DNA of 64,000 bases from Plantago ovata (Eukaryota > Streptophyta > Magnoliopsida > Lamiales > Plantaginaceae), in NCBI GenBank assembly GCA_028274465.1, contig CM051458.1:76323766-76387765 (forward strand), given 5' to 3'. Within the stretch, counting starts at the first letter, position 1; every line of letters starts with the position of its first letter. Positions 24,533 through 34,603 of the stretch are shown here, piece after piece. A model generated the notes under the pieces. That model was not told where the DNA came from, ran no database searches, and was given only the letters and a program-made list of their open reading frames with translations. The position numbers were made by a program, and so were the translations under genes.

Positions 24533-25361
24533 AGTGATGAAGTTTGGAAGAATGTTTTGAAGTGCTCTTGTGAAAGGCCCCTACCTCCTTCCATAAGAGA
24601 AGTTCCCTAGCAACCCTAGGGAAAGTCAACCTTCTTTATGTTTTCAGTTTTAAGAAGTAGAGCATTGCGGAAGAACGAAAGGATGTAAGAAAACCGGCCT
24701 TGAAGGCCACCATTGTACTTGAATTTACGTCAAATCAATACAATGCATCACTTTCACTCATTCAATTTTCTTTTAAGTGAAAACAAGAAAGAGGAGGGGC
24801 TATCCGAGCAGAAGCATTTGTAAGAGTTAAACTCGATTCGATCAGCTTCTACCACTCAGAAATTCGCTATACTTGAGCGATCGACCAACTGAGTGTCAAC
24901 TACATCAATAGTGCGACGAGCCATTTTCTCGAGGAGCTTCGTCAATACTTGTGTTTTTGTTGAGCTAAAAAGAAAAATAGGTATGATCGCTCCACGATGT
25001 TCGATCACCAAAGACTCTGTTGGTCGGTAAGAGAACACTTGTGTTTTTCTGCATAAAAAATGGAGGTATGATCGCTCTACGATGATCGATCACCAAGGAT
25101 GTTGCTAGTCAATATGCAGACAATTTGCTAGTCGATATGCAGACAATTTGCTAGTCGATATGCAGACAATGCAAAATATTTCTAAGTACGTTATACGACA
25201 TAACTGAAAGAAGAAGATACTATAAAAGAATAAGGAAAACTTAGAGAGCATATTCAAAGGAAAACCTTATTCGTACAAATGCCGCAAGGGGCCGAATGAA
25301 TTGATTGTTTTGAAATCAAGCAAATAAAAGTACAACAGTTTTAATCGAGTATACTCGGGCT
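24533..25361 (+). other. Tat post-integrase region
   Basis: No sense-strand gene. It contains a pair of imperfect ~90-bp repeats (around TATGATCGCT(C/T)(C/T)ACGATG, 24980-25100) and a 23-bp triplicate repeat. The antisense reading frame ends at its right side. Confidence 0.6.
25104..25172. repeat. 23-bp unit x3 tandem repeat
   Basis: GCTAGTC(A/G)ATATGCAGACAAT with two following bases, repeated three times head to tail with one or two changes. Confidence 0.9.
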
Positions 25362-25520
25362 TCAGCGGGTGCGACTGGCAATAAAGTCGCTCTGCGCTCC
25401 TTGAGGGGTCATCGCTATTCCCCTTTGCTCCTCGGCGCTCTGTTGCTCGCCCGCCCCATCCTTTGCTCGAGCTTCCCGGATAGACTTCTCATAAGTCCTG
25501 AGCTCGGGCTCGACGAAATC
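25362..25520 (-). pseudogene. Tail of the Tat antisense reading frame
   Basis: Minus-strand open sequence (DFVEPELRTYEKSIREARAK...) ending in a TGA at 25362-25364. The antisense coding region that it belongs to lies on the other side of LTR H. Confidence 0.6.
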
Positions 25521-26837
25521 TGATAAACGAGATTGTCAGACTCGAACAATCAAATAAATTTGTTTGAAAGCCAAAGGGCAACTCACAACCACACAAAACA
25601 CGTAGTGCAGAGGTAAGATGACCTCAAGTGTCGATCTCTAGGGACTAAACTAGCTTTAACTAAGTAAGTATATATAATTTCAGAAAACAAATTTATATTA
25701 ACTCGACTTAACAATATATGGAGAAAGCTCGTTCTAAGCATCAAGTTCTAATTATGCATGAAAGTGCAACTCGTACTGCCTTATAATTAATTCGATTTAC
25801 AAACACCAAAGACAGATTTGTAGACGTGTATTTTGAAAGCTTCCTATCTATACTAATACTTGGCTAAGGTTGTCGGTCTTAGTTCAAGCAGTACTTGCAA
25901 ATTATATATAATCGAATCAATGATCTTGAATTGTCCTAGTGTTTCTAACACTTTTCTACGAAGATATATGGCTTAGTCGGATCAAAGAATCGAATTAAGA
26001 TAATTAAACAAGTAAAAGACTCAGAAACTCAATCGTGCATAATACGAACCCTAGCTACGAATTCACATACTATCACCAACTAGATGCTTAGCTACTCATA
26101 TCAATAACACAATCAACAATCATATTCGAAGCAATAATGAATGAAAACATGTTTAATTGAAAGATAAATAGCAGAATTGTGAGATACAAGGTTACCACCA
26201 AAGGTTGTCAATCTCCGGTGAATTGCTAAACTCACAAAGATCTAGCAAGGTGAGATCAATACGTGTCCAAATCTCTCCTCTAGTTACAAATTCGCTAAGA
26301 TACAAGGATTCTAAGAGAAAATATACCCAAAACAAGCTCTAGGTTTTAAGTCTGTAAAAATATGATGAAAGATATGAAAATTCGCAGATTTTGGAAATAT
26401 ATATAGTTGCTGTCGGACGCTCCCCGGCGGTGCGCCCGCCACGCGGCGGTCCGCCGCGCACGGGCAAAAAGCTGCCCGTGCCAAATTCTTCCTCCGGATC
26501 TTCGATTTCGGCCCCTTGCACGATTTTGAGATCTGAAACTTGGTCTTTTGGCCTTGAAACTCGTCTCGGTACTCCTTGACACACCACGGGTGATCTCGTT
26601 GCACCAAAACATCATTGTTTCGCCATGAATTATGTAACGGTACCGGTTTTTGAAAACAAAATATTTTCTTGAAAAGAAAAAAAATCGAAAAATACTTTAA
26701 TAACAACGGTCGGCAATAAATGCCAAAATAATCTTTGACACTAACAATAATAAATAATATCCAATGACAACTCAAGTTCGAATAGACAACGAATGATGAC
26801 AATAAAAGTGTATCTCCTTATTTTGAAAAGAAACCCG

Positions 26838-29187
26838 TGACACCCCAGACCCTTCTCTCAGTCGCTGGCATCCTAGTCACGCACATCCTCAGCAACATCT
26901 GGAAGGAAGGAATTTTGGAAAACAAAAGAGTGTGAGATAAAGGATCTCAGTGAGGTTCTAAGTTAAAACAGTAAGTAAACAGTTTTAAAAACAAAGTCTT
27001 TTCAGAAAAATGAGCAAACAGAACATAACACATAAAACAGATTAGCAGAACAGATACGTTGTAGACCGTTGGTGCAGCCCGCCTTATTGCTCCTACTCCC
27101 AGAATGCCCTTATAACTCCCTCCAGAGGATGCATAACTCCGGACAGAAACAGAAACCCCCGTGTACTTTGGGGAAACAGATCCTACGACCCTAATAGACC
27201 TCAGCGACTTCTGCCTCGCGCCTAAAAGGGAATAGACTAGGCCACGATGAAGCAAACCCGATAGTCCTCTACTACCCAAGCCTACCTAACCATAACCTAA
27301 TCGACCGGTCACACAGAAACAGAACAGATACAGAACAACAGATACAATTAATCAACACCGAGAGGTGTTCCTGCAGAAAGGTCAGTACAGGACAGAGTAG
27401 CAATAAACAGAAATCCAAAAGTCATACTTAGGACTTATACTTTTACGCGGAAGCATACAATATACAATATACAGTAATAGGTACAAAAAGTCACGTAGCC
27501 TTCCAGTTTTTCGCAAATAATAGGTTTAGGGGTGAACACTCACCTTAGCTTGCGAGTAAAAGACCTTCAACGAGAAATGAGCTTTACGGGTTTACGGACA
27601 ACGGAGAACCTAACAAGAAAGTACTAAACACAGTTTAGAAGTCGAACGGACGAAAGGAAAACGGTTGAAAAAGGAATGGTTAAGTCGGGGTTCGAACTCG
27701 GGACCTCTAAGTTAGTCAAGCAAGGACCTAACCAACTAGGCTAGCAAGCCCAGTCTTTACTAACTTACAAAAACAGAAACTAAGTTTGAAATATTTTTAG
27801 AAACTCTTTCGATTTTCAAATTCTGGAAATTACCAAAATACCCTCAGTGGTAAATTGCAAAACAACCCTTTTTCGTAAACAAACAGTACAAACAATCCAG
27901 AAGTTTTCCAGACACTAAACAGTCTTCTCAAAGCAAAAAGATTTACGATAAAAGCCTACTGTCAGTCAACTACGGTCAACGGTAAAACTGCAAAAAGGTC
28001 CTTTAGGTTTTTAGGTTTCCCAAATCAGTCCACAAAGTTCAAACAATATCAACAGAGTCCAATTCAATCCTTTTCATACTCAACAGCAAACTAGGGTCAA
28101 CAAACGAGGTCAAACAAGTCACAAGTCCAACAACAGTAACAGCAACTAACAAATCCTAAGTCCCGGTTCTCAGTTCGAAATAAATTACCATGTCAGATCG
28201 ATCAGGGATAAAATAGTCCAAGTCAAAAAGTCAAAACAGAATACGAGTACGAGTTTCGAATCAAGAGCAGCAGTAAGAGAAACGAGATTTACCTTCGAAT
28301 CGAAATAAAGGTTTGAACAAATCTGCAATCGAACAAATCGAAAGGAAAATAAAATCAATCGAGATTCGAATCAAATTCGTAACCAAAATCGGATTCGAAA
28401 CGGAAAGGTCAAAATCAACTTACTGATTGAGACCGGAAAGGTAACCGAACGACGGCGAATGGCGGCGAACGGAAGACAGAACGGAGACGCAGCAACCGAG
28501 AGCGGCGGCGCGGCGACGAACAGGGAGGACGGAGGCGTCGAACGAGTAGGCGGGACGGTGGCGGCGTCAATGGAACAGAACAGAGCGGCGGCCGAGAGAC
28601 AAACGCGAACGGATCGATCGATGGCGGCGGCGCGGCGTACGGTGCTGCGGCGGCACGGACAAGAACAGACGGAACGGCCGGATCGATCGATTGGATCGAT
28701 CGACAACACCGCGACGGACGGCGGCAGTGAAACGCGGCGGCGGCGGCGGCAACTGGGTCGGACGGAGCGGCGGTGACGGCGGCGGTCTGCGGTGACCGGA
28801 ACGGAAGGCAGCAGCAACCGAGATCTTTTCTTTCTTCTTTTCTCTTTTCTCTCCTCTCTTTCTTTTCTTTTGTTTCTTTCTTTCTCTAACTCTTTGAACG
28901 GCAAGCAAGAATGAGGAAGGAGGAATCTGATTAGGGTTAGGGTTTAAGTGAGAATTGGGCCGGTCAATGGGCCTTTGACAGGGTTCCACAATTGGGCCAA
29001 AAGGCTAGCAGATCAGGTATTCCAGCTTAATCCAAACGAAACGAAACGAACTAACTTACGCGAAAATAATTAACTAATTATCGAATAAATAATTTACTCT
29101 GATAATTAATTAACTAAAATAAATAATAAAATAATAAAATAATAATTAAATAAATAATTAAATAATTAAAAAAGACGGGGTGTTACA
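26838..29187 (-). repeat. Tekay 3' LTR
   Basis: Starts TGTAACACCCCGTC at 29187 and ends GGGGTGTCA at 26838 (TG...CA). It contains a very GC-rich, CGG-repeat-bearing zone (28450-28800) flanked by a C/T-rich tract, a tRNA-like segment (27681-27750) and an AT-rich start (29040-29180). Long reading frames in the GC-rich zone are compositional. Confidence 0.8.
27681..27750 (-). other. tRNA-like relic inside the Tekay LTR
   Basis: The minus strand has an A-box-like TAGCCTAGTTGG (27743-27732) and a B-box-like CGAGTTCGAACCCC (27700-27687) spaced as in a tRNA. The acceptor ends do not pair convincingly, so it is not a functional tRNA gene. It may be a tRNA-derived insert or chance Pol III-like promoter. 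Confidence 0.4.
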
Positions 29188-29198
29188 CTCTTCCCCCC

Positions 29199-32100
29199 TT
29201 AAAAGAATTTGGTCCCCAAATTCGCACCTGAAAAGTTGAAGAGCTCGGGATACTGTCGGCGCATGTCATCCTCGCTTTCCGAGGTTGCCTCCTCATACTG
29301 ATGATTTCTCCACAGAACCTTTACTTGCTTCATTTGTCGATTACAGATCTGTTGTACCTTCTGGTCAAGAATACGAACCGGTTGCTCTACATAGGACAAA
29401 CCCTCCTCAATGGTCACTTCCTCGGGTTGAATCACGTGCCACGGATCCGGATAATACTTCTTCAGTTGAGATACATGGAATACATTATGAATTCCAGTAA
29501 TAGTAGTGGGCAGTTGCAACCGATAAGCTACAATGCCAACTCTCTCAATGATCTCGTATGGACCCACATATCGCGGGTTCAGCTTAGCTCTACGACCCAT
29601 ACGAACAATTCCCTTTCTCGGAGATAGCTTGAGAAAGACAAAATCACCCACTTCAAACTCCAGATCTCGCCTACGATTATCGGCGTAACTCTTCTGTCGA
29701 CTTTGAGCAGTCCTCAACCGGTCTCGGATAAGTCTAACCTTTTCCAAGGTTTCTTGTATCATCTCGTTGAGAGTCCTCTCTCCAGCTACTGGTGTAGAAA
29801 CTCGGTCCTCCAAATCCCAATACAGTGGTGATCTACACTTCCGACCATACAGCGCCTCGAACGGTGCCATACCAATCGATGCTTGATAACTGTTGTTATA
29901 AGCATACTCCACAAATGGCAAATGCTGTGCCCAGCTTCCTTGGTGATCCAGGACACACAATCTCAGAAGATCTTCTAAAGTTTGAATGGTCCTTTCGGAT
30001 TGACCATCCGTCTCCGGATGTGCTGCGGTACTAAAATTCAACTTAGTACCTAAGCCTTCATGTACTTGCTTCCAAAATCTCGAGACAAACTTCGGATCTC
30101 TATCAGAGACAATGCTCACCGGAGTGCCATGAAGCCTGATTATCTCATCGCGATAAACTTCAGCTAATTTCTCGGATGTGTAGGTGGTTTTAACGGGTAG
30201 AAAATGTGTCGACTTTGTCAATCTATCGACAATAACCCAAACACTATCAAAACCACCCCTAGCTACCGGTAGACCAGTCACGAAATCCATAGTGATCATC
30301 TCCCACTTCCACTGTGGAATCTCGAGTGGCTGTAGTAAACCTCCCAGTTTCTGGTGCTCAGCCTTCACTTGCTGGCAGACCAAGCAACTTTTCACAAACT
30401 GTGCAACATCTCGTTTCATATAGGTCCACCAGTAAACCTTCTTCAAATCCTCGTACATCTTGTTTCCTCCAGGATGCATCGAATACTTAGACTTATGAGC
30501 TTCCTCCAAAATTAATCGTCTAAGCTCTTCATCAGAAGGCACACATAATCTACCCTGAAACCTTAGAGCTCCATTCTCATCAATAGAGAATTTCGCATTT
30601 CGAGGCTCAGTAATATGTGCCTTGATATCTTGAAGCTCTTCGTCATGCTCTTGAGCCTCAAGAATTTTTCCTGCCAACTCATATCTCAAGGTGATATTGG
30701 CGAACATACACGACAATTTGGATACTTCAAGATGTGACACGTGTACCCTACGACTTAAAGCATCGGCGACCACATTGGCCTTACCAGGATGGTATCGAAT
30801 GGTACATGTGTAATCGCCCAGAAACTCCATCCATCGTCGTTGTCTCATGTTTAACTCCTTTTGGGTAAACACGTACTTCAAGCTCTTATGATCCGTGAGG
30901 ATAGTGAACTCAGGACCATAAAGATAGTGTCTCCACTTTCCCAACGCAAAAACTATAGCAGCTAGTTCAAGGTCATGGGTTGGGTAATTTCTTTCATATG
31001 GCTTCAGTTTTCTCGAAGCATATGCGATCACCTTTTCTCGTTGCATCAGTACACAACCCAAACCTTCCTTTGAAGCATCAGTGTAGACTATAAAGTCGTT
31101 GGTTCCCTCGGGAAGAGCTAGTATAGGGGCGGTGGTCAGCCTCTTCTTCAGCTCCTCGAAGCTTTCCTGACACTTGTCACTCCATACGAACTTAGGATTT
31201 TTCCCTGTTAAAGAGGACAAGGGTCTCACAAAACCGTTATCCACCAGATCTTGCAGTTGAGTCTTCAGCTCCTTGAGCTCAGCAGGTGCCATCCTATACG
31301 GTGACTTCGAAATTGGTGCAGTGCCAGATACCAGATCAATGCTAAACTCCACTTCTCGTTCAGGGGGTACGGAATCCAGCTTCTCAGGGAAAACACCCTT
31401 GAACTCCTTAACCACCCTGACTTCCTCGATTTTTGGTTGATCATTGGGTTTATTGATCAGATACGCCAAAAAGCAGGTAGCACCCTTCACGTACAGCCTC
31501 CTAGCTTCCATGGCAGACAGTAGAAACTTCTCATCCTTTCTCTTATCTCCTTTCCATACGACTTTCTCCTCTCCAGGTTTTCCCAGGGATATAGCCTTGG
31601 TTCGACAATCCAGTTGTGCGTAGTGCTCGGACAGCCAATCCATACCCAGAATAACATCGTAGGTTGATAGAGGTAGAAATATTAGGTCAGCAGGGAAAGT
31701 TCTTCCTAGGATGGAAATCTCACATCGCTCGACGAACTTCTTAGTGATTAGACTAGCCCCCAAAGGCGTACATACTTCTAAAGCGTAGGGTAGTACTTTG
31801 TATGGTAAAACGAGTGATTCAGCAAATACTTCAGCAATAAATGAATGCGTAGCACCAGGATCAAATAAAGCTTTAGAAGAAGTTTGAGCGATCAGTAGCG
31901 TACCTTCAACCACATTTGCGGTGTCAGGAACTTCATGACCGCCTATGCTGAAAACTCGGGGCTTCGCCATAGTACCCTTTCCATCATTTCTCGGAGCATA
32001 GTCTCCTGGCCTTCCTCCCTTGACAATGGCATGTCGGTTCGGACAGTGGCTAATCTTGTGATCCTTACTCCCACAAGCCAAGCATAAGCCCTGTCTTTTC

Positions 32101-33071
32101 CAGCAGTTGTGCTCATCGTGGTTGACTCCTCCACAGTAGTTGCAGTTCTTCCTTGCCTGGGATGACTGCCCAGACCCTCCAGCAGTGTTGCGAGAGCGGT
32201 TGTCATGCCGAGTACGGGAATACTTCGCCGGTGGTGCCTGATATCCAGATTGATATCCTCCTCGATTCTCCCGCTTATACCCAGATTGGCTTCCTCCTCC
32301 ATGGCTCCCAGAAGAACTAGAGTAGCTCCTCTTGCTCGAGTATGGCTTATCAGCCATCTTAATCTCCTTGAGACCACTCTCTACCTCGGAGGCGAGTTCG
32401 ACAGCCTTGAGATAGGTAGGCATATTGGTCCCAAATAGACTGTACCGGATCTCAGAGTTGAGTCCCTTCACAAAGTGACGAACCTTCTCTCGTTCATCAT
32501 CCTGGAAATGCGGCACGTACTTCAGTAACCGGGTAAACTCAGAGTCATAGTCGGCAACATCCATGTTCCCTTGCACCAAAGCTTGAAATTCGTCTCTCCG
32601 GTTCTCGCGAACCAGGCGAGGCACGTACTTGTCCATGAAGTCCTTGGTGAAATTCTCCCAGGTACGAGCAACTCCCTCTTGCCTCCATCTCGCATTCACG
32701 GTTCTCCACCAGTTCCTGGCGGCTCCCACGAACTGGAAAGCAGCAAGCTCGATCTTCCTCTCGTCCGGATAGTGCAGGATCGAGAATAAGTTCTCCATGC
32801 CTTCGATCCAGAGCTCAGCCTTACGGGCATCTGGTGTTCCCTCGAACCTCTCAGGATGGAATCGAGTGAATCGTTCCGCAGCTTGATCGATGGTCTGGAT
32901 CGGTGGTGGTGGCAGAGGCTGAACAGGTGGTGTTGGTGCTCCAGCGCGGCGAATGGTTTCGCTGAAATTCCCCAGAGCAGCGATGATACGGTCCACTTGG
33001 TCTCCATTTTCAGCGTGTTGATCGTCTCCACTTTCATTGCTGCTGGCACCACGAGTGTTTCTGCGACTCAT
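29199..33071 (-). pseudogene. Tekay gag-pol with chromodomain
   Basis: A long open frame from ATG 33071 ([14 protein letters not shown]). Domains in order include a gag core ([20 protein letters not shown]), two zinc knuckles (CNYCGG..H....[15 protein letters not shown]), aspartic protease (GATHSFI), polymerase sequence, and RNase H ([13 protein letters not shown] to [10 protein letters not shown]). Then come integrase ([32 protein letters not shown]) and a chromodomain-like C-terminus ([18 protein letters not shown] to YPELF). Chromodomains steer integration to heterochromatin in this family. The polyprotein is not complete for its family. Confidence 0.9.
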
Positions 33072-33441
33072 TCTAACAAAGGGCAATACTTAGCAGTTGA
33101 TTTAACAACCTCGAATCTCTAACTTAGAGAAGAGCAGAAAAACAAAGAACTAAGGCCAGTACTTAATCTTCTACAACAGGTATAAACTGAGCAGTGAAGA
33201 AGAAAACATGCCTTGAACTTTAAAACAAAAACAAAAACAAGAAAACAACGAAGTCTCAAAACAGCCAAGCATGCAATAAAACAAAAGAAAAACGGTCTCT
33301 ACTCGTCTTAGCGAGGAAAACAGAAAACCACAGAGTCAAATAAACGGAAAAGCATAAGCAGTCTCAGTCGGCTGAACTAAAAGGAAAAACTCGTTTGGCA
33401 GAAACAAAGAAGTTCGGTACGAGCTCGAAAAGGCAACTATC

Positions 33442-33888
33442 CTAATAAGCGTCCTCGCTATCATCCTCGGAACGTCCCTCGGGCACGTGAGCATCTCCTC
33501 CTTCTCCCTCAGAGGATTCCTCCTCGGGATCTTCTTCGGATTCTTCTTCGTCTTCACTCTTTCCTCTACGGGATGGTCCGTAACCCTCGGGGAACGTCCT
33601 CCGAGCCTTCCTCCTGCGAATCCGGTTGCCAACATTGGACGCGGTTAACGTAACAAAGCCAGAGTGCTCCTTTGCGGCGCGTAAGGCCGTCTTCAGAAAT
33701 CCGATCTCTGCTTCCTTCGTTGCTATCACATCTCGAAGCTTAAAGTTCTCCAGCCAGTAGTGATCACGTTCATGCACGACTCTATCCATCACGAATCCAG
33801 GGTAAACGCCAACAACAGGAACGGAGGTATACGGGTTAAATTCACCTTCGACTAGGCGATAACGAATAACCCTCTTCTCAGAACTCAT
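33442..33888 (-). CDS. Extra small ORF upstream of Tekay gag
   Basis: A 148-residue frame from ATG 33888 (MSSEKRVIRYRLVEGEFNPY) between the PBS and gag. It has a central helical stretch likely to form a coiled coil (LRDVIATKEAEIGFLKTALR), a basic patch (RIRRRKARR) and a strongly acidic Glu/Asp/Ser tail. Function unknown; extra ORFs before gag are reported in several plant Ty3/gypsy lineages. Confidence 0.6.
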   Translation of the reverse strand: MSSEKRVIRYRLVEGEFNPYTSVPVVGVYPGFVMDRVVHERDHYWLENFKLRDVIATKEAEIGFLKTALRAAKEHSGFVTLTASNVGNRIRRRKARRTFPEGYGPSRRGKSEDEEESEEDPEEESSEGEGGDAHVPEGRSEDDSEDAY

Positions 33889-34148
33889 ACCTATCTGTAA
33901 GCACACGCGTAGTTAACTAGTTAATAACTACGTCAGAATCAAACAACCACGGAAGGTCAACGGTTTCAGAACGGGTCAAAGGTAGTCAGAAACAGAACAG
34001 AGAAGATGAAGAAACGGTTCAAGGTTAGTACGTAAGACTCGAATCAGAAAAGCAACAGAAAATTCAAGACCTAACCAGCGACTCGGACCCTCACACACAC
34101 CCCAAAGGTCAAAATATCCTATCCTAGCAAGCTCGAGTTTGAACTCAA

Positions 34149-34160
34149 GCTCTGATACCA
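34149..34160 (-). promoter_or_regulatory. Primer-binding site for initiator tRNA-Met
   Basis: TGGTATCAGAGC on the minus strand, two bases after the Cassandra-type LTR. Both Tekay and Cassandra elements use this PBS. Confidence 0.85.
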
Positions 34161-34162
34161 AC

Positions 34163-34443
34163 TGTAACGACCCGACCAATCCGGCCGGCGTGGTTACTCA
34201 TGGGCGCTCTCCGGGGTGATATGCTGGCCCCACAGACCAACACAGGTTCTAATCCGCGCAATTTGTCCTCACTCGTGCACGCACCGGGAGCTTCCCAGTG
34301 GGTCACCCATCCTAGAATTGCTCCAGAGCAAGCACGCTTAACTCTGAAGTTCTTCTAGGTGGATTCCCGAAAAGAAAGGTGCACCTTGATGGTATGAGTA
34401 GCGTTCTCAATCCTTTTAAGCTTCTGAAATCTGGGGCGTTACA
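34163..34443 (-). repeat. Cassandra-type LTR containing a 5S rRNA-derived sequence
   Basis: A 281-bp sequence on the minus strand from TGTAACGCCCCAGA to GGGTCGTTACA. Between about 34396 and 34281 it resembles plant 5S rRNA: GAGTTAAGCGTGCTTG and AGGATGGGTGACCCACTGGG correspond to the Pol III internal control region. LTRs with embedded 5S promoters define the Cassandra miniature retrotransposons. Here no Cassandra second LTR follows; the PBS leads straight into Tekay internal sequence. Confidence 0.85.
34281..34396 (-). promoter_or_regulatory. 5S rRNA-derived Pol III promoter relic
   Basis: About 115 bp, close to the 5S length. It begins CTCATACCATCAAGGTGCACC (5S-like ATCATACCA...TGCACC) and retains the A-box/C-box-like blocks. 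It differs from a functional 5S gene by many changes, so it is an LTR component, not an rRNA gene. Confidence 0.75.
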
Positions 34444-34603
34444 AATTACATCCAAAAACGCGATTTCCACCTAAAACCTGAAAAAACAAAAGAAATAGAA
34501 ACGTGACACTATTCTAAAAATGCACTAAAATGCATGCAAGATGATAGCTAAATTGGTGAAAAAAGACTCGAATGATAGTGTAAAAAACACTGTCATCAAA
34601 ATC

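Larger units (their letters stand above)
26838..34162 (-). mobile_element. Tekay-lineage chromovirus (fossil) inside LTR H
   Basis: In minus orientation: PBS for initiator tRNA-Met (34160-34149), an extra small ORF, a gag-pol frame ending in a chromodomain, a polypurine tract AAGGGGGGAAGAG (29200-29188), and a 2.35-kb 3' LTR starting TGTAACACCCCGTC. The C-terminal chromodomain and the polypurine/LTR junction are diagnostic of chromoviruses, and the sequence fits Tekay/Del. The side where its own 5' LTR is expected carries instead a Cassandra-type LTR. Broken, with about one break in coding capacity and a mismatched LTR pair. Confidence 0.85.
25521..34598 (-). repeat. Minus-strand Athila-type LTR (H), apparently solo, split by a Tekay element
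   Basis: In minus orientation it starts TGATGACAGTG (34598) and ends CGTTTATCA (25521), flanked by AAATC duplications (25516-25520 and 34599-34603). Its own sequence is about 1.5 kb (34598-34444 and 26837-25521). The end region matches the Athila LTRs (AAAGCTAGTTTAGTCCC, ATTTGCCTTTGGCT-like). It has a TATA stretch near 26396-26405 with a GC-rich dyad cluster just upstream (26416-26490). No internal region of its own is visible, so a solo LTR is the simplest reading. Confidence 0.8.

Noticed and set aside
27681-27750. Functional tRNA gene
   Set aside because: A and B boxes are present but the ends do not form an acceptor stem.
28371-28989. Overlapping reading frames in the GC-rich zone of the Tekay LTR
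   Set aside because: CGG-rich and C/T-rich composition removes stop codons on both strands; the products are low-complexity Arg/Ser/Pro strings inside an LTR.
34281-34396. Functional 5S rRNA gene
   Set aside because: Many differences from 5S and an exact position inside a TG...CA LTR; explained by the Cassandra LTR.
25521-34598. A full minus-strand Athila element rather than a solo LTR
   Set aside because: Both ends belong to one LTR and the only internal sequence is the Tekay/Cassandra insertion; no Athila PBS or coding region lies between.
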